64,000 nt of DNA from Streptococcus sp. S784/96/1. Lineage in GTDB: Bacteria; Bacillota; Bacilli; Lactobacillales; Streptococcaceae. The notes under the pieces were generated by a model. That model saw nothing but the letters and a program-made list of their open reading frames with translations. It ran no database searches and had not been told where the DNA came from. Shown piece after piece: positions 9,968 to 19,770 of this stretch. Each line of letters starts with the position of its first letter. Within the stretch, counting starts at the first letter, position 1. Position numbers and translations under genes: made by a program. The stretch is taken from contig NZ_CACVCC010000001.1 of NCBI RefSeq assembly GCF_902729355.1, positions 1 through 64,000 on the forward strand, written 5' to 3'.

Positions 9968-10223
9968 CCTTAGGGGGAATTAACGATTTCAACCAGAAAT
10001 ACTGCTTTTTAGTGCGTTTAGTCGTAATAAGGCCTCATTCTATCGCAAACGTCTCAAACTTAATTCCACTATAAAAATCCGTTTTAGGCTAAGACAATTC
10101 GAAAACTAAAATGGAACTTACTTTTGGAAATTACCCATTGTGATTTTGTAACTTGAAAGTTTGTAAAATAATATACATTATGATAAAATTATAGGGTTGA
10201 ATTTTAGTCAGTGAAAGTTTATT
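9968..10223. other. Intergenic region before murA
   Basis: No gene seen. A CCACTATA end near 10066-10073 and an AGTCGTAATAA near 10018 echo parts of the RUP-like element at 11617, so this may hold a degenerate copy. The murA promoter probably lies around 10147-10184 (TATGAT at 10179), but no clear -35 pair could be fixed. Confidence 0.35.
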
Positions 10224-11483
10224 ATGCAAAAAATTATTATCAATGGTGGTAAGCCACTAACGGGCGAGGTAGCAGTTTCAGGAGCAAAAAACTCTGTTGT
10301 TGCTTTGATTCCTGCAATTATTTTATCAGATGGTGTGGTAACACTTGACGGTGTCCCTGCGATTAGTGACGTGGATGCTCTTGTTGAAATTATTGAGCTC
10401 ATGGGTGGTAGTGTCACACGTGATGGAGACAGTCTTGAAATTGATCCTCGTGGTGTAAAAGATATACCGATGCCTTTTGGCAAAATAAATAGTTTGCGTG
10501 CTTCTTATTATTTTTATGGTAGTCTTCTAGGGCGCTATGGCCAGGCAACAGTAGGATTACCAGGTGGCTGTGATTTAGGACCACGTCCGATAGACTTGCA
10601 TTTAAAAGCTTTTGAAGCAATGGGAGCGACTGTCACTTATGAATTGGAAGCCATGCGTATTGCGACAAATGGTCAGCCTCTTCATGGAGCACATATTTAT
10701 ATGGATACAGTGAGTGTTGGAGCGACGATTAATACTATGATTGCTGCGACTAAAGCCAACGGCCGTACGGTTATTGAAAATGCTGCGCGTGAACCAGAAA
10801 TCATAGATGTGGCAACTCTCCTTAATAATATGGGAGCTCATATTCGTGGTGCAGGTACAGATGTTATCACCATTGAAGGTGTCGAGCAGTTGCACGGCAC
10901 ACGCCATCAAGTGATTCCAGATCGTATTGAGGCAGGTACCTATATTGCTCTGGCAGCAGCTATCGGTCAAGGTATCAAAATCACAAATGTCCTTTACGAG
11001 CATCTAGAAGCTTTTATCTCTAAATTGGAAGAGATGGGTGTCCGTATGACAGTCAATGAAGATAGTATTTTTGTGGAAGCACAAGAGACACTTAAAGCAG
11101 TAAACATTAAGACTGCTCCATATCCAGGTTTTGCTACAGATTTACAACAACCGTTAACTCCATTGTTGTTAAAAGCCAAAGGAAGAGGAAAAATCATTGA
11201 TACTATTTATGAAAAACGTGTCAATCATGTCCCTGAAATGGCTCGTATGGGAGCAGGTATTCAAGTATTAGGTGGCCAAATTGTGTATGAAGGAGGCCGT
11301 GAATTAACAGCCGCTCCAGTTAAAGCATCTGATCTTCGTGCAGGAGCAGCTCTTGTAACAATGGGACTTATGGCACAAGGCACAACTGAGATTACCAATG
11401 TTGAGTTTATTCTACGTGGATATTCTGATATCATTAAAAAATTGACAGCCTTAGGTGCAGACATTACACTGGTGGAGCAATAA
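10224..11483 (+). CDS. murA: UDP-N-acetylglucosamine 1-carboxyvinyltransferase (MurA)
   Basis: A 419-residue enolpyruvyl transferase that adds phosphoenolpyruvate to UDP-GlcNAc, the first committed step of peptidoglycan synthesis. Cys116 in [14 protein letters not shown] is the catalytic, fosfomycin-reactive cysteine. [12 protein letters not shown] near the N-terminus and a C-terminal DLRAGAALV are conserved. Streptococci usually carry two paralogues; the length fits the MurA2/MurZ type, but this cannot be settled without alignment. Monocistronic, with its own terminator. Confidence 0.95.
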   Translation: MQKIIINGGKPLTGEVAVSGAKNSVVALIPAIILSDGVVTLDGVPAISDVDALVEIIELMGGSVTRDGDSLEIDPRGVKDIPMPFGKINSLRASYYFYGSLLGRYGQATVGLPGGCDLGPRPIDLHLKAFEAMGATVTYELEAMRIATNGQPLHGAHIYMDTVSVGATINTMIAATKANGRTVIENAAREPEIIDVATLLNNMGAHIRGAGTDVITIEGVEQLHGTRHQVIPDRIEAGTYIALAAAIGQGIKITNVLYEHLEAFISKLEEMGVRMTVNEDSIFVEAQETLKAVNIKTAPYPGFATDLQQPLTPLLLKAKGRGKIIDTIYEKRVNHVPEMARMGAGIQVLGGQIVYEGGRELTAAPVKASDLRAGAALVTMGLMAQGTTEITNVEFILRGYSDIIKKLTALGADITLVEQ

Positions 11484-11520
11484 TTGTTGCTATATCATTC
11501 TATTAAAATAACAAAAATCA

Positions 11521-11563
11521 GGAGGTTGGAACAAAAAATATTTCAACCTTCTCTTTTTATTTT
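11521..11563 (+). terminator. Terminator of murA
   Basis: Arms AGGTTGGAA and TTTCAACCT around a CAAAAATA-type loop, followed by a T-rich run. The sequence closely resembles the terminator on the opposite strand at 28602-28637, so both belong to a dispersed repeat-type terminator. Confidence 0.75.
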
Positions 11564-11616
11564 TACAGACAATGGTAACTAAACTAAGCTTTCTAGATAG
11601 ACTTGAAAGCTATTTT

Positions 11617-11724
11617 TATAGTGGTTTGAATCAATAATAGGATACAAAAGAGTCGTAATAAAGCGGGAATTAGTTCACATGTCTCTGATTCGATGGTGTC
11701 CTGTTTTAGTTTCATTCTACTATA
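11617..11724 (+). repeat. RUP-like miniature element, copy 1
   Basis: A 108-bp segment with imperfect terminal inverted repeats TATAGTGGTTTGA / TCATTCTACTATA. It shares both ends and the AATAATAGGA and GTGTCCTG internal words with the 105-bp element at 24856-24960. Size and ends recall the pneumococcal RUP element, a non-autonomous IS630-derived unit; that identity is from memory. Confidence 0.6.
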
Positions 11725-12180
11725 CAAGAAATTGAAAAAAAGGATAGATCAATCTTGTAAAGTCGGTATCAATAAAGCTATTTCAAGTCTGTTGAACATT
11801 GTAGAGATGAAGCTTAAAATTGAGATAATAAGGAGACGACAAAATGTTGAAATTATGGCTTCTGTTTCACTTTAGTGGATAATGTCGCCCTTTCATACTT
11901 TTAATGTTTTCAACCTTGTGGAAAAGTGTTAGAAATATAGCTGGGAAAACTCAGAAATTTAACAATTTCGAATGCCGTAACTAAAAACCTTAATGCGGTA
12001 TCGTTTAGGGTATCTCTCTGGTTCAAATAAGGATGGAGATGTGATTTTATCTGCTACATTTAATATTGCAGATGTTAGTAACTCTTAGTTTATTATTGAG
12101 CGAAGAAAATGATTAGCGGCTGTGCGGATGGTCATAACTGGATGAAAAATATTTTTAATCATGATTAACTACAAAAATAC
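11725..12180. other. Gene-free stretch before the maltodextrin locus
   Basis: No recognisable gene. Short frames are present (12 codons at about 11844 after an AAGGAG, and 31 codons at 11993-12088), but neither matches a family I know; the latter could be a remnant. A perfect palindrome TTAATCATGATTAA lies at 12155-12168. Confidence 0.4.
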
Positions 12181-12182
12181 AG

Positions 12183-12218
12183 AAACCGCTTGCGTAAAAA
12201 TTGCATATTTGGTACACT
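12183..12218 (+). promoter_or_regulatory. Promoter with MalR-type operator for the GH13 gene
   Basis: TTGCGT (12190-12195) and TACACT (12213-12218) are 17 bp apart. The LacI-type operator AAACCGCTTGCGTAAA (12183-12198) covers the -35 box. It resembles the operators at 13588 and 20882. Confidence 0.65.
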
Positions 12219-12249
12219 AATGAAGAGAATGTATTAAGGAGGAATGGAC

Positions 12250-13533
12250 GTGAAAACGACAGACATCAACTTACGTCAAGCGGTGATTTACTCGCTCTAT
12301 GTACGCAATTTTTCTGAAGAAGGAACCTTTAAAGCAGTTATTCCGGAATTGGATCGTATTAAAGCATTGGGGACAGATATTGTTTGGTTCTTACCATTTT
12401 ATCCAAATGGAGAAGTGGCAAGAAAAGGGACGGTCGGTTCGCCATATGCTATTAAGGATTACCGATCAGTAGATAATCATTTTGGAACTTTAGAGGATTT
12501 TGAAGAATTGGTTTCAGAAATTCATGATCGTGGGATGAAAGTAATGATTGATATTGTTTACAATCACACCTCGCCAGATTCGATTTTAGCTCAGGAACAT
12601 CCAGAATGGTTTTATCACAAACCGGATGGTTCATTTGGAAATCGTGTTGGAGACTGGTCTGACATTATTGATTTAGATTATGAGCATCGTGGCCTGTGGG
12701 ATTATCAAATTGAGACTTTAAAACTTTGGGTTAACCGAGGTGTTGATGGTTTCCGCTGTGATGTCGCTCCGCTGATTCCATTAGAATTTTGGAAAGAAGC
12801 TCGTCAGAAAGTTGAACAGGTTAAATCAGATGTGATTTGGCTTTCAGAAAGCATTGAGCCAGGTTTTATTAAATATATGCGTAGTCAAGGTCTTACAGCA
12901 CTTAGCGATAGTGAGATTTTTCAAGTCTTTGACATGGCTTATGATTACGATGTTCGTGGCCTATGGGTGGACTATCTGGAAGGGAAAATACCATTATCAG
13001 CTTATATTGATCGCCTGAATTTACAAGAGGTTATATTCCCGGCTAATTATATTAAACTTCGTAATCTTGAAAATCATGATAATCGCAGAGCAGCAGACTT
13101 GATTTCGGATAAAGATGAGCTTTTGAGATGGACAGCATTTAATTACCTTCAAAAAGGAGCTGTGCTTATTTATAATGGACAAGAACGACAAGCTTTGACA
13201 ATTCCGAGTCTTTTTGAAAATGATCCGATTAATTGGTCTGGTGAAGATATTTCAGAATATTTGACAAAGATGGCTCACATTAAGAAAATGCTACCAATTC
13301 AGGGCGATTACCAATTAGTTGCTGATGACCAAAACGATTTAGTGATAGTAACTCATAAAACAGATAAACAAGCGATTGTTGTCATTATTTCTTTTAAAGG
13401 GAAAGAAGTTAAAGTTTCATTAGATTTAGCAGACGGTAGTTATGAAAATGTATTTAATGGCGAAAAAGTCAATATTGTCAACCATGAGTTGTTGATATCA
13501 AAAGAAGTAATTGTTTTGTCAATTACTGAGTGA
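12250..13533 (+). CDS. GH13 alpha-amylase-family enzyme, intracellular
   Basis: A 427-residue single-domain GH13 enzyme with all four conserved regions: DIVYNHTS (Asp101-His106), GFRCDVAP with nucleophile Asp171, SESIEP with acid/base Glu200, and ENHDNRR with Asp277. No signal peptide, so it acts on imported maltodextrins. AGGAGG at 12237-12242 is only 1 nt from the ATG at 12244 but 7 nt from the in-frame GTG at 12250, so GTG is the likelier start. Exact specificity (alpha-glucosidase, transferase or amylase) is not clear. Controlled by its own MalR-type promoter. Confidence 0.85.
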   Translation: MKTTDINLRQAVIYSLYVRNFSEEGTFKAVIPELDRIKALGTDIVWFLPFYPNGEVARKGTVGSPYAIKDYRSVDNHFGTLEDFEELVSEIHDRGMKVMIDIVYNHTSPDSILAQEHPEWFYHKPDGSFGNRVGDWSDIIDLDYEHRGLWDYQIETLKLWVNRGVDGFRCDVAPLIPLEFWKEARQKVEQVKSDVIWLSESIEPGFIKYMRSQGLTALSDSEIFQVFDMAYDYDVRGLWVDYLEGKIPLSAYIDRLNLQEVIFPANYIKLRNLENHDNRRAADLISDKDELLRWTAFNYLQKGAVLIYNGQERQALTIPSLFENDPINWSGEDISEYLTKMAHIKKMLPIQGDYQLVADDQNDLVIVTHKTDKQAIVVIISFKGKEVKVSLDLADGSYENVFNGEKVNIVNHELLISKEVIVLSITE

Positions 13534-13587
13534 TATAGAAATTTTTAGGTAGAAAATAAGATTTTTTAGAAAAGTAAAAAAATAACG

Positions 13588-13624
13588 GAAAACGCTTGCA
13601 CAAAAATATAGTGTTTGCTATAAT
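13588..13624 (+). promoter_or_regulatory. malX promoter with MalR-type operator
   Basis: TTGCAC (13596-13601), a 17-bp spacer and an extended -10 TGCTATAAT (box 13619-13624). The operator-like GAAAACGCTTGCACA (13588-13602) overlaps the -35 box. Confidence 0.75.
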
Positions 13625-13663
13625 TAAATTGTTAAAACAAAACCTATTACGGAGGACCCATTT

Positions 13664-14923
13664 ATGGAATGGAATTGGAAAAAATTTGCATTTGGTGCAG
13701 TGACATTGACTTCAGCAGTGACTTTGGCTGCTTGTAGTAGTGGTTCAGGAGATAAAGAAAAGACTGCCTCAGAAGATAAAAAAATAGTGGTATCTGTGGA
13801 TACAGGATATGTTGATTACATTAAATCTATTGAAGCAGATTTTGAAAAAGAAAATGGTGTAGATATTGAAATCAAGGAAGAAGGAATGATTGACACCCTT
13901 GATAAATTATCTACTGACGGTCCAACAGGTGCTGCTCCAGATGTTTTCTTAGCTCCCTATGACCGTGTAGGTGGTCTTGGCGCAGATGGACAAGTTGCAG
14001 AAGTTAAACTTGGAAATGAAGCTGATTATGATGAGACAGCTAAAAAATTAGTAACACTTGATGGTAAAATTTATGGAGCGCCAGCGGTTGTTGAAAGCTT
14101 GATTCTATATTACAATAAAGACCTTATAAAAGAAGCTCCAAAAACATTTGATGAGTTAATGGCTCTTCAAAAAGATGCTAAATATGCCTTTTCAGGTGAA
14201 AATGGCAAAGCTGTTGGTTTCTTAGCTAACTGGACAAACTTCTATTATGCTTACGGCTTGACAGCAGGTTATGGTGGTTATGTCTTTGGTGAAAATGGCA
14301 CAAAAGCTTCAGACCTTGGTTTGGCTAATAAGGGTGCTGTTGAAGGGTTGACTTATGCGAAATCTTGGTACGATACTTGGCCACAAGGTATGCAAGATGC
14401 AACTAAAGCTGGTGATTTCATCACTGAACAATTTACAACTGGTAAAACAGCAGCAATCATTGACGGTCCATGGGCAGCTGCCTCACTAACAGAGGCTGGT
14501 GTCAACTGGGGTGCTGCACAAATCCCTACACTTGCTAACGGTGGTAAATACGAAGCCTTCGGTGGTGGTAAAGCATGGGTTGTTTCAAACTACAGCAAAA
14601 ATATGGAAGTTGCACAAAAATTCTTAGATTATGTTACAAATGAAGCAAATCAATCTAGCTTCTATGACGCAACTCAAGAAATCCCAGCAAATATTAAAGC
14701 TCGCGAGTACGCTACTGCTAAAGGTAATGAGTTGACAAGCGCTGTTATCGCACAGTTTGCTAACGCTCAACCTATGCCAAATATTCCACAAATGGCAGAA
14801 GTTTGGGAACCAGCAGCAACACTCTTCTTCGATGTGGCATCTGGTAATAAAAAACCAGAAGAAGCAGCAAAAGAAGCTGTATCTACGATTAAAGAAGCTA
14901 TCGAACAAAAATATTCTGAATAA
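13664..14923 (+). CDS. malX: Maltodextrin ABC transporter substrate-binding lipoprotein
   Basis: A 419-residue extracellular solute-binding protein (family 1). Signal sequence with lipobox TLAAC, so Cys24 is lipidated and the protein is anchored outside the membrane. It delivers maltodextrins to the MalC/MalD permease. No ATPase gene is present here; streptococcal maltodextrin transporters usually borrow a shared MsmK-type ATPase encoded elsewhere. A hairpin terminator after the gene probably raises its level over the permease genes. Ribosome site GGAGGA. Confidence 0.93.
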   Translation: MEWNWKKFAFGAVTLTSAVTLAACSSGSGDKEKTASEDKKIVVSVDTGYVDYIKSIEADFEKENGVDIEIKEEGMIDTLDKLSTDGPTGAAPDVFLAPYDRVGGLGADGQVAEVKLGNEADYDETAKKLVTLDGKIYGAPAVVESLILYYNKDLIKEAPKTFDELMALQKDAKYAFSGENGKAVGFLANWTNFYYAYGLTAGYGGYVFGENGTKASDLGLANKGAVEGLTYAKSWYDTWPQGMQDATKAGDFITEQFTTGKTAAIIDGPWAAASLTEAGVNWGAAQIPTLANGGKYEAFGGGKAWVVSNYSKNMEVAQKFLDYVTNEANQSSFYDATQEIPANIKAREYATAKGNELTSAVIAQFANAQPMPNIPQMAEVWEPAATLFFDVASGNKKPEEAAKEAVSTIKEAIEQKYSE

Positions 14924-14932
14924 TGAACATGT

Positions 14933-14968
14933 AAAAAGCTGATTCAGAACATTTCTGTTCAGCTTTTT
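14933..14968 (+). terminator. Leaky terminator between malX and the downstream operon
   Basis: Long stem AAAAAGCTGA / TCAGCTTTTT with further inner pairing. No separate promoter is obvious before the next gene, so partial readthrough is expected. Confidence 0.75.
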
Positions 14969-15037
14969 ATCTCTTTGTCTCAGTTGTTGTGGCAGAGAGA
15001 TAAGAAGCTCTCGCTTGAGATTAGAAAAGGATAAATC

Positions 15038-16750
15038 ATGAATAGAGCGGCGATTTACCATGAGCCAGATTCTCGCTATTGTTTTGCGATTTCAGATAAA
15101 ATGTTAGTGATTCGATTACGACTTGCTAAGGAAGATAAAGATGCTCAGGTTACCTTAGTTTATGGGATGAAATATGAATATTATAAGCGTCAACAACGCA
15201 TTCCTCTGCCTTTTGTTGGCTGTGATCATCTACATGCATATTATGAAATTTGCCTTCCTCTTGAAGATGTACGGCTTGCTTACATTTTTCATGTGAAACA
15301 GGGTGAGGAAGAATTTTATTATAGCGAAGGAGGTTTCTTTGATGTCTATGATTTTGACTTGAGTTACCAAACTTATTTCCAAATGCCTTATGTCAATGCG
15401 GTAGATATTCATCGCCCAGTAGAATGGATGGGGAAAGGAACCTTTTATCAGATTTTCATTGATCGCTTTGCGCGTGGGGATTTTGAGAAAGATGACAGCT
15501 ACATTGATATGGCTTGGTCCGATAAACCCACACCGCGTAGTTTTGCGGGTGGTGATTTGACGGGGATAACGCAAAAAATGGATTACCTAGAAGATTTAGG
15601 TATCACAGCTCTGTACCTTACGCCAATCTTCCAATCACTTAGCAATCATAAATACGATATCAGTGATTACTATGCCATTGACCCACAATTTGGAACATCT
15701 ATGGCCTTGAAAGAATTGATTGCGGAAGCACATTATCGAGGGATTAAAGTGGTCCTAGATGCTGTCTTTAACCATTCCAGTCATCTCTTGCCAGAATTTC
15801 AAGATGTGGTGGTACATGGTAGAGAGTCGAAATATTATGATTGGTTTATGATTGATGGCGATTACCCAACTATGAAACCGCTGAATTATGAAACTTTTGC
15901 AACGGTAGCAGAGATGCCTAAATGGAACACCTCAAATCCAGAGGTGCAGGCATATTTACTAGATATTGCTAAATATTGGATTGAAGAATACCATATTGAT
16001 GGCTGGCGTTTGGATGTCTCGGATGAGATTTCGCATGAATTTTGGCGACAGTTCCGAAAAGTGGTAAAAAATGCTAACCCAGAAGCTGTAATTATCGGTG
16101 AGAATTGGCACGATGCTTACCCTTATCTTCAAGGAGATCAATTTGATAGTATTATGAACTATGCCTTCAGTAAGGCTATCTTAGACTATGTCACCAAAAA
16201 GGCATACGATGGCAAATGGCTTGCAGAAGCCTTGACAAATTTGAGAATGCGAAATACTTGGCAGGTCAATCAGATGAATTTGAATTTGCTAGATTCACAT
16301 GACACGCATCGTTTTCTCAATCAATTAGGAGGCGATAGAGATGATTTGTTACTCTCTTTGGCTATCTTGTTAACTTTTGAGGGAAGTCCATGTCTTTATT
16401 ATGGAACAGAGATTGCGATGGCAGGAGGCTATGACCCCGATTGTCGCCGAGGATTTGATTGGGAAAAAGTTGGCACTACCAATCCGTTCTGGGTGACGGT
16501 GCGTGATATCCTCAGATTGCGAAAAACAGAGAAATGTCTTCAAGAGGGAGTTACTGAAATGGTAGCAGATAATGGTGTCTTTATGCTCAAACGTCATACA
16601 GCCGGTGTTACTATTGAGTTAAGGGTAAATGGTGGTAACGAAAACCACCCACTTCCTCAAGTAGAGTGTTTATTAAACCATTTGAAAAAAGGTCAAGAAC
16701 TATTGCCAAAAGGCTTTGCTTTATTGAAATATGAAACGGAAAGGAGTTGA
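15038..16750 (+). CDS. GH13 cyclomaltodextrinase / neopullulanase-type enzyme
   Basis: A 570-residue cytoplasmic enzyme. Residues 1-120 resemble the CBM34-type N-terminal domain of maltogenic amylases and cyclomaltodextrinases. The catalytic barrel shows DAVFNHS (Asp241), GWRLDVSD with nucleophile Asp326, IIGENW with acid/base Glu355 and DSHD with Asp422. It likely opens cyclodextrins or cuts imported branched maltodextrins. It is 3 bp from malC. The S. pyogenes mal locus carries a similar enzyme, from memory. Confidence 0.87.
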   Translation: MNRAAIYHEPDSRYCFAISDKMLVIRLRLAKEDKDAQVTLVYGMKYEYYKRQQRIPLPFVGCDHLHAYYEICLPLEDVRLAYIFHVKQGEEEFYYSEGGFFDVYDFDLSYQTYFQMPYVNAVDIHRPVEWMGKGTFYQIFIDRFARGDFEKDDSYIDMAWSDKPTPRSFAGGDLTGITQKMDYLEDLGITALYLTPIFQSLSNHKYDISDYYAIDPQFGTSMALKELIAEAHYRGIKVVLDAVFNHSSHLLPEFQDVVVHGRESKYYDWFMIDGDYPTMKPLNYETFATVAEMPKWNTSNPEVQAYLLDIAKYWIEEYHIDGWRLDVSDEISHEFWRQFRKVVKNANPEAVIIGENWHDAYPYLQGDQFDSIMNYAFSKAILDYVTKKAYDGKWLAEALTNLRMRNTWQVNQMNLNLLDSHDTHRFLNQLGGDRDDLLLSLAILLTFEGSPCLYYGTEIAMAGGYDPDCRRGFDWEKVGTTNPFWVTVRDILRLRKTEKCLQEGVTEMVADNGVFMLKRHTAGVTIELRVNGGNENHPLPQVECLLNHLKKGQELLPKGFALLKYETERS

Positions 16751-16753
16751 ACT

Positions 16754-18058
16754 ATGATTAAGTCAACCACAAAACAAAATCCAAATGTAGCTATGCTTTT
16801 AGGAGCTGTTCCAGGGCTAGGACAGTTATATAATAAGCAAACTGCCAAAGGGCTGATGTTATTAGCTGTTTTTGGGCTAGAGCTTGTCGAGTGGCTCGTC
16901 TTTGGTATTCCAGCACTGATTGGCTTGATTACTCTAGGAGATAGGCCCGTTGTTGATCATTCGCTATTTCTTTTAATTAAGGGGTCAATGCAACTCATTT
17001 TGACGATTGTAATGGTGCTTATCCATGCGGCAAGTATACGTGATGCTAAGTTAACAGCAGAGCGACTCAATCGTGGCGAGAAGGTACCATTGAGTCTAAA
17101 AGAGACGATGGATGGGGTTTATGAAAATGGATTCCCTTATCTTTTAATCATCCCAGCGTATCTTGCAATGGCTTTTGCGATTGTTTTTCCAGTAGTGGTA
17201 ACTCTCTTTATTGCTTTTACCAATTATGATTTTCGCCATATTCCACCACAGAAATTATTGGATTGGGTGGGCGGTAAAAACTTTATGAATATGGTACAAT
17301 TAAGCACTTTCCGTAAAGCTTTTGGTTCAGTATTAAGTTGGACATTTATTTGGACGTTTGCTGCTTCAACACTGCAAATTGTGATTGGCGTAGCAACAGC
17401 TATTATTGCTAATCAATCCTTTATTAAGTTTAGACGTCTATTCGGAGTGATTTTCCTACTCCCTTGGGCTGTACCAGCATTTATTTCAATCATGACTTTT
17501 GGAAATTTCTTCAATGACTCAATCGGTGCCATGAATGTTCAAGTTTTACCATTTATTGAAAAATTATTACCATTCTTAGATTTTGGGATTATCCCATGGA
17601 AAACCGATGCAACCTTTACAAAAATTGCTGTAATCATGGTACAGGGCTGGTTAGGGTTCCCTTATATCTATGTTTTAGTATCAGGGATTTTACAATCTAT
17701 TCCAGCCGATCTGTATGAAGCTGCTACTGTTGACGGTGCTAGTGCTTGGCAAAAGTTCCGTCAAATTACCTTGCCAATGATTTTGGCAGTTGCTGCTCCA
17801 ACCTTCATCTCACAATACACCTTTAACTTTAATAACTTCTCAATTATCTACCTCTTCAATAACGGTGGACCTGGGTCTGTAGGTGGTGGTGCTGGTGCAA
17901 CAGATATTTTGATTTCATGGATTTACAAATTGACAACTCAGACCTCACCACAATTCTCAATGGCATCAGCCGTTACTTTGGTTATTTCATTGATTGTCAT
18001 TTCAGTATCTTTGATTAGCTTTAAGAAATTTAATGCATTTGACATGGGGGACAAGTAA
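16754..18058 (+). CDS. malC: Maltodextrin ABC transporter permease MalC (MalF-like)
   Basis: A 434-residue polytopic permease with an extended N-terminus (first membrane helices about 25-100) and the EAA loop EAATVDGASAWQKFRQITLP that contacts the ATPase. It abuts malD with no gap, and together they form the membrane channel fed by MalX. Equivalent to MalF in other naming. Confidence 0.94.
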   Translation: MIKSTTKQNPNVAMLLGAVPGLGQLYNKQTAKGLMLLAVFGLELVEWLVFGIPALIGLITLGDRPVVDHSLFLLIKGSMQLILTIVMVLIHAASIRDAKLTAERLNRGEKVPLSLKETMDGVYENGFPYLLIIPAYLAMAFAIVFPVVVTLFIAFTNYDFRHIPPQKLLDWVGGKNFMNMVQLSTFRKAFGSVLSWTFIWTFAASTLQIVIGVATAIIANQSFIKFRRLFGVIFLLPWAVPAFISIMTFGNFFNDSIGAMNVQVLPFIEKLLPFLDFGIIPWKTDATFTKIAVIMVQGWLGFPYIYVLVSGILQSIPADLYEAATVDGASAWQKFRQITLPMILAVAAPTFISQYTFNFNNFSIIYLFNNGGPGSVGGGAGATDILISWIYKLTTQTSPQFSMASAVTLVISLIVISVSLISFKKFNAFDMGDK

Positions 18059-18916
18059 ATGGCTAAAACTCGTGTAAACAGTTCACTTAAAATGAAACGC
18101 TTTTGGATGCAATTTTGGACGTATGCCTACTTGCTTCTGTTAGCAGTGATTATTCTTTTCCCACTGATGGTAACGGTTAGTTCAGCCTTTCGGGCAGGAA
18201 ATGTCACAGCCTTTACCCTTAATTTTGATACTGAGTGGTCTCTGATTAACTTTCAAAGACTTTTTAACGAAACCTTGTATGGTACCTGGTATTTCAATAC
18301 CTTGATAGTTGCCTTCTTTACGATGCTGATTCAGGTGACGGTTATTACCTTGACAGGTTATGCTTACAGCCGTTATAATTTTATTGGACGCAAAAAGAGC
18401 TTGATGTTCTTCTTAATTATCCAAATGGTACCAACAATGGCAGCCTTGACCGCTTACTTTGTTATGGCATGGCTCTTTAATGCCTTAAATCAATACTGGT
18501 TCTTGATTTTAATTTATGTCGGTGGCGGTATCCCGATGAATGCCTGGTTGATGAAAGGCTATTTTGATACGGTGCCTTATGACTTGGATGAGTCAGCTAA
18601 ATTAGATGGCGCAGGGCACTTACGTATCTTTGCTCAAATCGTCTTACCACTAGTAAGGCCAATGATTGCCGTGCAAGCCCTCTGGGCATTTATGGGACCA
18701 TTTGGTGATTACATGCTTGCTAAATTCTTGCTTCGTTCTCAAGAAAACTATACTGTAGCTGTCGGGTTACAAACCTTTATTTCTGATGCTAAAAACCAAA
18801 AAGTAACCTTATTTGCTGCAGGAGCCATCTTAATTGCCGTCCCTATCTCAGTATTATTCTTCTTCCTGCAAAAGAATTTCGTGTCAGGTTTGACAAACGG
18901 AGGTACAAAAGGTTAG
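18059..18916 (+). CDS. malD: Maltodextrin ABC transporter permease MalD (MalG-like)
   Basis: A 285-residue permease with six predicted helices and the EAA-type loop [20 protein letters not shown]. It starts immediately after the malC stop, indicating coupled translation. Confidence 0.94.
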   Translation: MAKTRVNSSLKMKRFWMQFWTYAYLLLLAVIILFPLMVTVSSAFRAGNVTAFTLNFDTEWSLINFQRLFNETLYGTWYFNTLIVAFFTMLIQVTVITLTGYAYSRYNFIGRKKSLMFFLIIQMVPTMAALTAYFVMAWLFNALNQYWFLILIYVGGGIPMNAWLMKGYFDTVPYDLDESAKLDGAGHLRIFAQIVLPLVRPMIAVQALWAFMGPFGDYMLAKFLLRSQENYTVAVGLQTFISDAKNQKVTLFAAGAILIAVPISVLFFFLQKNFVSGLTNGGTKG

Positions 18917-18937
18917 GGAGAAGTCAAGGAGTTTACC

Positions 18938-19768
18938 ATGTTATCTCAGAAATTTCCCTTTTCTTATGTGACCAATATGCTGACGCCTCGCAACATGTTT
19001 GCGGGGCGAACGGCTTATTCTTGGTGGCAATTACTTGTGATTGTCATCTTTCTAAATGCCCTCATCTTAATGCCTGTCAGCTTTCATTATGCTGGTATGG
19101 AGACGTATCAGATTGACCGAATTGTTGACAATGGTTTAGCTGCGGTGACCGAAAAGACCTATCCGGCTCTGCGAGGTGGAAGTATTCAAGAAGGCCGTTT
19201 TTCAGGAGTATCTCAGTTGATTGAGACAGAAGAAGCTGTTATAGCGGTTCTTCCTGATGCTAAAACACAGGAAGCCTTAGCCCAATCACAGAAGTATGGT
19301 ATCGTGTTAACGACTGATAAATGGTATTTTTACTACCCGAATGGTTCAGTTATTGAGAGCTTTCTTTCAGGGCAATACAATTTGTCACAATTAACGAGCC
19401 GGAACGCTGTTTTAGACTTCCTAAACCAACAATGGTACAATAGTCATAGAGCAGAAGTTTTCGTCTTTGTTATGCTTGTCTATGCAGCACTACTTTATCT
19501 TGGAAGTGGTTTAGTTGTCATTGCAGGAGGAGTTACGCTTTATTTAACACGTAAAGCAGGCATCTTTGATTTGAAAACTTTTAAAGGCTGTGTAGGCTTG
19601 TTGGCCAACTGTCTAGGTCTTCCAAGTCTGTTAGCAGTGTTAGCCAATTTGACAGGTTTAGTAGAAAATCCTATCATGGTTATGAACACGCAAGTATTTG
19701 GTAGTATTTTAATGCTAATGGTAGTATTATATCGCACGGGATTTCGTGATAAACAATTGAGGAAATAA
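18938..19768 (+). CDS. malA: Maltodextrin utilisation membrane protein MalA (DUF1189)
   Basis: A 276-residue membrane protein with one N-terminal helix (about 28-47), an extracytoplasmic segment and three or four C-terminal helices. Conserved in streptococcal mal operons directly before malR, as here (2 bp gap). Its biochemical role is not established. Confidence 0.85.
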   Translation: MLSQKFPFSYVTNMLTPRNMFAGRTAYSWWQLLVIVIFLNALILMPVSFHYAGMETYQIDRIVDNGLAAVTEKTYPALRGGSIQEGRFSGVSQLIETEEAVIAVLPDAKTQEALAQSQKYGIVLTTDKWYFYYPNGSVIESFLSGQYNLSQLTSRNAVLDFLNQQWYNSHRAEVFVFVMLVYAALLYLGSGLVVIAGGVTLYLTRKAGIFDLKTFKGCVGLLANCLGLPSLLAVLANLTGLVENPIMVMNTQVFGSILMLMVVLYRTGFRDKQLRK

Positions 19769-19770
19769 GT

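Noticed and set aside
11993-12088. A 31-codon frame before the mal locus
   Set aside because: No ribosome site and no known family; only listed as part of the gene-free stretch.
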